Assembly (NCBI RefSeq): GCF_002631185.1
Contig: NZ_PDNU01000007.1
Coordinates: 29,364-93,363, forward strand
DNA: 64,000 nucleotides
Direction: 5' to 3'
From: Teichococcus rhizosphaerae
GTDB lineage: Bacteria > Pseudomonadota > Alphaproteobacteria > Acetobacterales > Acetobacteraceae
A model generated the notes under the pieces. That model was given only the letters and a program-made list of their open reading frames with translations, was not told where the DNA came from and did not search any database. Numbering within the stretch: position 1 is the stretch's first letter; every line of letters starts with the position of its first letter. Of the stretch, positions 60,903-64,000 are shown one piece after another. The translations under genes were made by a program, and so were the position numbers.

Positions 60903-61961
60903 TCATTCCAGCCGGATGTTGGCCTCGCGGATCAGCCCGCCCCAGCGCTCCGTGTCGGCGGCCAGCGCCTGCCGCAGCATGGCGGCGTCGCCATGCACGA
61001 GTTCGACGCCCTGCTCCGCGAGCCGCGCCCGGATGTCGGGGTCGCGCGTCGCGGCGCCCAGCGCCGCCGCGGCGCGCTCCACCACCGCGCCGGGCAGGCC
61101 CGCCGGGCCGAACAGGCCCTGCCAGAAGAACACCTCGAAGCCCGGCAGCGTCCGGCCGATCGGCGGCAGGCCGGGATGGTCGGGCAGCGGCGCGGCGGCC
61201 GTCACCGCCAGGCCGCGCGTCGCGCCGTCCCGCAGCGTCGCGCCCGCTTCCTGCGGCACCTGGAACATCGCGTGCACGCGGCCCTGCCGCAGGTCGAGCG
61301 CCGCTGGGGCGCCGCCGCGATACGGGACGTGCACGACATCGATCCCGGTGCGGGCCTTGAACAGCTCCAGGCAGAGATGGCTGACCGCCCCCGTGCCGGG
61401 CGAGGCGAAGAGCAGCCGGCCCGGATTGGCCTTCGCATAGGCGATCAGCTCCGCCACGTCGCGCGCCGGGATGGAGGGATGGACATGCAGGATGAACGGC
61501 GTGCGGAACACCATCCCGATCGGGTCCAGCTCCCGCGCCGGGTCGCGCGGCGTGAGGCCGGGCTGGAGCGTCTGGTTGATGGCCAGCGTCGTGGTCCCCA
61601 TCACCAGCGTGTAGCCGTCCGGCCGGGCCCGCGCCGCCGCGGTGGCGGCGACCGAGGTGGCGCCGCCGGGGCGGTTCTCCACCACCACGGGCACGCCGAG
61701 CTCGCGCGTCATGCGCTCGGCCACGGCGCGGGAGGCGAGGTCGGTCACGCCGCCGGGCGGGTAGCCTTCGAGAATGGTGACGGCCCGCTCGGGCCAGGCC
61801 GGCGCGCCGCCCTGGAGGAGGGCGCCCTGGCCGGGCGCGCCCTGGGCGGATGCGCCTTGGGCGGATGCGCCTTGGGCGGATGCGCCTTGGGCATGCGCGG
61901 CGGGGGGCGCCAGGGCGAGGCCCGTGGCGAGGCCGGTGGCAAGGAACGCGCGACGCTTCAT
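60903..61961 (-). CDS. Bug/TctC-family solute-binding protein
   Basis: A 352-residue periplasmic protein of the tripartite tricarboxylate transporter receptor family. A signal peptide (MKRRAFLATGLATGLALAPPAAHA) is followed by a linker of repeated AQGAS units encoded by a 15-bp tandem repeat (61841-61885). The domain then shows WPERAVTILEGYPPGGVTDLASRAVAERMTRELGVPVVVENRPGGATSVAATAAARARPDGYTLVMG. The GGVTD and ENRPGG motifs are the Bug signature. No tctA/tctB genes are adjacent; orphan Bug proteins are abundant in Acetobacteraceae. The substrate is unknown. Confidence 0.87.
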   Translation of the reverse strand: MKRRAFLATGLATGLALAPPAAHAQGASAQGASAQGASAQGAPGQGALLQGGAPAWPERAVTILEGYPPGGVTDLASRAVAERMTRELGVPVVVENRPGGATSVAATAAARARPDGYTLVMGTTTLAINQTLQPGLTPRDPARELDPIGMVFRTPFILHVHPSIPARDVAELIAYAKANPGRLLFASPGTGAVSHLCLELFKARTGIDVVHVPYRGGAPAALDLRQGRVHAMFQVPQEAGATLRDGATRGLAVTAAAPLPDHPGLPPIGRTLPGFEVFFWQGLFGPAGLPGAVVERAAAALGAATRDPDIRARLAEQGVELVHGDAAMLRQALAADTERWGGLIREANIRLE

Positions 61962-62188
61962 CCCGGATTTCCTCCGCTTGCTGCGAGGTGTGCCGGAATG
62001 AGTGCATCATTCCGGACCAGGAAAAAAGGCCCTTCGCGGGCCTCACGGCCAGGAGGGCGGTGGGCGCCGCCCTGCCGGGAACGGCCGCGCTCCCGGCATT
62101 GCCGTATGTGCCCCCGGTGCTATCACCGGAACCCGGGGCGCGGCGGCCGGAGCCACCGCAGCCGGGCAAGGAAGGGCGGATACGAACC

Positions 62189-63403
62189 TTGAGAGCACCC
62201 TTGTGGGCCAGCGCGCTCGCTGGAACCCTGCTGGTCCAGACCGTCAGCTCCTTCGCCAGCATCTCCGTCCCGATCATCGGCCCGCCGCTGATGGCGCAGG
62301 CAGGCCTGCCGCCGGAAAGCATCGGTCTCGTCTCCGCCATGTCCTCCGCGGGCATCTGCTGGTTCCTGGCCTGTGGCGGGCCGATGCTCGACCATCACGG
62401 CCCCGTCCGGACGCTGCAGATCGGGCTGCTCTGCACGGCGCTTGGGCTTGCCGTCCTGTCGGTGCCGCTCGGCGTGCTGGCGCTTGCCGGGGCGCTCGCC
62501 GTGGGCTTCGGCATCGGCCCCAACACGCCGGCGGGAAGCCAGATCCTGATCCGCTCGGCGCCGCCCGCGCACCGCACCCTGATCTTCTCCATCAAGCAGG
62601 CCGGGGTCCCCCTGGGCGGCGCGCTGGCCGGACTGGCCGTGGCGCCGCTGGTGGTGCGCCACGGCGTTCCGGCGACGCTGGCGGCCCTGATCGCGCTCCT
62701 GCTGGTGACCACCCTTCTCGTCCAGCCCTTTCGCCGGAGGCTGGACGGGGAGCGGGACGCGGCGGGCCATCCGGGATGGGGCCGCGCCCTGGTCCAGCCC
62801 GCCGCGATGATGCGCTGCGTCAGCGCCCTGCGCGCGCATCCCTCCCTGCCCATGCTGACGGCGATCGGCGCGTCCTTCTCCGTGCTGCAGGCCTGCCTGA
62901 CGGCCTTCACCGCCACCTATGTGTTCACCCGCCACGGCGCCTCCCTGGCCGAGGCCGGGCAGGTCATGGCGGTGATGCAGGCGGCCAGCATGGTGGGGCG
63001 GATCGCCCTGGGCTGGCTGGCCGACCGCATGGGGCACGCCCTGCGCCATCTCGGCCTGCAGGCCATCGCCTCCGCCCTGGCGGTGGCGCTGCTGGTGGCG
63101 GCCGGGGGGCAGGGCGGCTGGGTGCTGCATGGCTGCGCCGCGCTGGTGGGCTTCACGGCCATCGGCTGGAACGGCGTGCACATGGCGGAGCTGGCGCGGG
63201 TGGCGCCGCTGCCACTGGTCAGCAGCGTCACCTCCGCCTCCAGCCTGTTCGGCTTCGTGGGCTCGATCTGCGGGCCGCTGCTGTTCACCCTTCTGGTGGG
63301 CTGGAGCGGCGGCTATGCGTTGGCCTTCCACCTCATGGCGGCCCAGCTGGCCTGCCTCGGCGCGGTCTGCCTTTTCCTGAAGGCGCCGCGCCAGGCGGGT
63401 TGA
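62189..63403 (+). CDS. MFS transporter
   Basis: A 404-residue integral membrane protein with about twelve hydrophobic segments. It begins LRAPLWASALAGTLLVQTVSSFASISVPIIGPPLM and shows CGGPMLDHHGPVRTLQIGLL (family loop 2-3 motif), FGIGPNTPAGSQILIRSAPPAHRTLIFSIKQAGVPLGGALAG and in the second half MVGRIALGWLADRMGHALRHLG. This is the general MFS, organic-acid/sugar-like type; the substrate is not evident. The start is TTG 62189 with a GGGCGGA stretch upstream; no ATG fits before the first membrane segment. Divergent from the Bug protein gene. Confidence 0.8.
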   Translation: MRAPLWASALAGTLLVQTVSSFASISVPIIGPPLMAQAGLPPESIGLVSAMSSAGICWFLACGGPMLDHHGPVRTLQIGLLCTALGLAVLSVPLGVLALAGALAVGFGIGPNTPAGSQILIRSAPPAHRTLIFSIKQAGVPLGGALAGLAVAPLVVRHGVPATLAALIALLLVTTLLVQPFRRRLDGERDAAGHPGWGRALVQPAAMMRCVSALRAHPSLPMLTAIGASFSVLQACLTAFTATYVFTRHGASLAEAGQVMAVMQAASMVGRIALGWLADRMGHALRHLGLQAIASALAVALLVAAGGQGGWVLHGCAALVGFTAIGWNGVHMAELARVAPLPLVSSVTSASSLFGFVGSICGPLLFTLLVGWSGGYALAFHLMAAQLACLGAVCLFLKAPRQAG

Positions 63404-64000
63404 GCCTGCGCCCCTTCCCTGCGCCCCTTCCCCGTGCCGGCCTCGCCATGCCGCGTTCCGGGAGGGCCATCCTGTACGGAGAACCGATCCTCATGGAGAC
63501 TTCCGCGCCAGCCTGGCGGCAAGGCCGGCCACCGGCGACAGGGCGGGTTCACGGCCTGCCTTCCGGCCTGCGGTGGGCTTCGGTCCACAGCGCTCATGGA
63601 AAGGGAAAGCGGTCACCGAACAGGCCTGAACGCCCAGGCAAGGTGGCCGGCGAACCGCAAGCCGACGTTCCGCTCCCCGGCCAAAGGCGAAATTCGGCTT
63701 CTTCCTCTTTGCTTCGAACCTCGGGGCTGAACGGACCGGTTCCCAGGGCGGGCGAGGAAAGGCGCCGTCTGCGGCTCCGGGCGCCGCTTACCCAAGGAGG
63801 GAGCGCGTTTGCAGGAAGGAATGGTGTGGCGGGGGTCGCGTCTCAGGGCGTGGTGTAGGATCTGACCGCTGGATCTGAGGCGGTCACCGCGGTGGTTCGG
63901 GTCGTGTCCCATCGCGTGGTGTAGGAGCGCGATGATCTTCGGCGGGGTGGGCTGCCCGGGCAGGGTGTCACGGCCGAGAGCCTGACGGGGGCATTATCGC
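63404..64000. other. Gene-poor end region, possible insertion-sequence edge
   Basis: I see no credible gene in these ~600 bases; open frames here lack family resemblance and ribosome-binding sites. The last ~150 bases contain a 13-bp direct repeat and a stretch reading (minus strand) ACCACGCGATGGGACACGACCC, which resembles the ends of some transposase-type insertion sequences. The window stops before any transposase could be recognised. Confidence 0.35.
63848..63926. repeat. 13-bp direct repeat at the window end
   Basis: GCGTGGTGTAGGA occurs at 63848-63860 and again at 63914-63926, 66 bases apart. It may be part of an insertion-sequence end or of overlapping copies of one. No coding role is seen. 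Confidence 0.55.

Overview
The window is GC-rich DNA with the gene content of an alphaproteobacterium, most like the Acetobacteraceae (Roseomonas and relatives). The evidence is the conserved cluster miaB-phoH-ybeY-corC-lnt-XRE regulator, a Fur protein of the alphaproteobacterial type, a MucR/Ros regulator, olsBA, HpnC/D/E squalene enzymes, and Bug/TctC and branched-chain type solute-binding proteins. It looks like chromosomal core sequence. No phage, plasmid or CRISPR signal was found. Only the last ~150 bases hint at the edge of an insertion sequence.

Layout. 0-9 kb: end of a leucyl aminopeptidase gene, holC, an HWE sensor kinase, a creatininase-family hydrolase, cysQ, tsaC/sua5, two tandem alpha/beta-hydrolase-TPR paralogues of unknown role and a lipoprotein serine protease. 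9-16.4 kb: an outer-membrane biogenesis operon lptF-lptG-lptD-surA-rsmA. lptF is preceded by two five-codon cistrons, and rsmA appears to start with ATT. 16.4-21.3 kb: a glycosyltransferase, rsmI, an LpoA-like lipoprotein and a PhoR-like kinase. 21.4-25.8 kb (minus strand): a two-gene DNA-repair radical SAM pair with a LexA-type box upstream, hemW and a TauE-type permease. 25.9-33.5 kb: a LysR regulator and the miaB...lnt-XRE cluster. 33.5-38 kb (mostly minus strand): fur-olsB-olsA (ornithine lipids), mucR, tusA, tsaB-rimI. 38-42.5 kb: a VanX-type dipeptidase, lolA, a class-I glutamine amidotransferase, an intergenic region with a candidate small RNA, xth and galE.

42.6-51.9 kb is the most distinctive part. 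It is a tightly overlapping operon for a C30 carotenoid acid built from squalene: crtN (squalene desaturase), crtP (terminal oxidase), a PlsC-type acyltransferase, a CrtQ-like glycosyltransferase, a fused HpnC-HpnD protein, hpnE and a CrtNc-like aldehyde dehydrogenase. The inferred route is farnesyl-PP, presqualene-PP, hydroxysqualene and squalene (HpnCD, HpnE), then diapolycopene (CrtN), its aldehyde (CrtP) and acid (aldehyde dehydrogenase), then a glycosyl ester that is acylated. It resembles staphyloxanthin assembly but uses hopanoid-type squalene enzymes in place of CrtM. A 39-codon membrane-peptide gene and tRNA-Leu(UAA) follow.

52.5-64 kb is metabolic and transport content: a D-2-hydroxyacid dehydrogenase, a frameshifted alpha/beta hydrolase, ybaK, a flavoprotein dehydrogenase, an ABC-F ATPase, a 3-hydroxyisobutyrate dehydrogenase-like enzyme, two solute-binding proteins and an MFS transporter. 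Short 14-27 bp tandem repeats recur between genes and, as 15-bp units, inside genes across the window.

All calls rest on reading the sequence and on memory of protein families. No database search was run.
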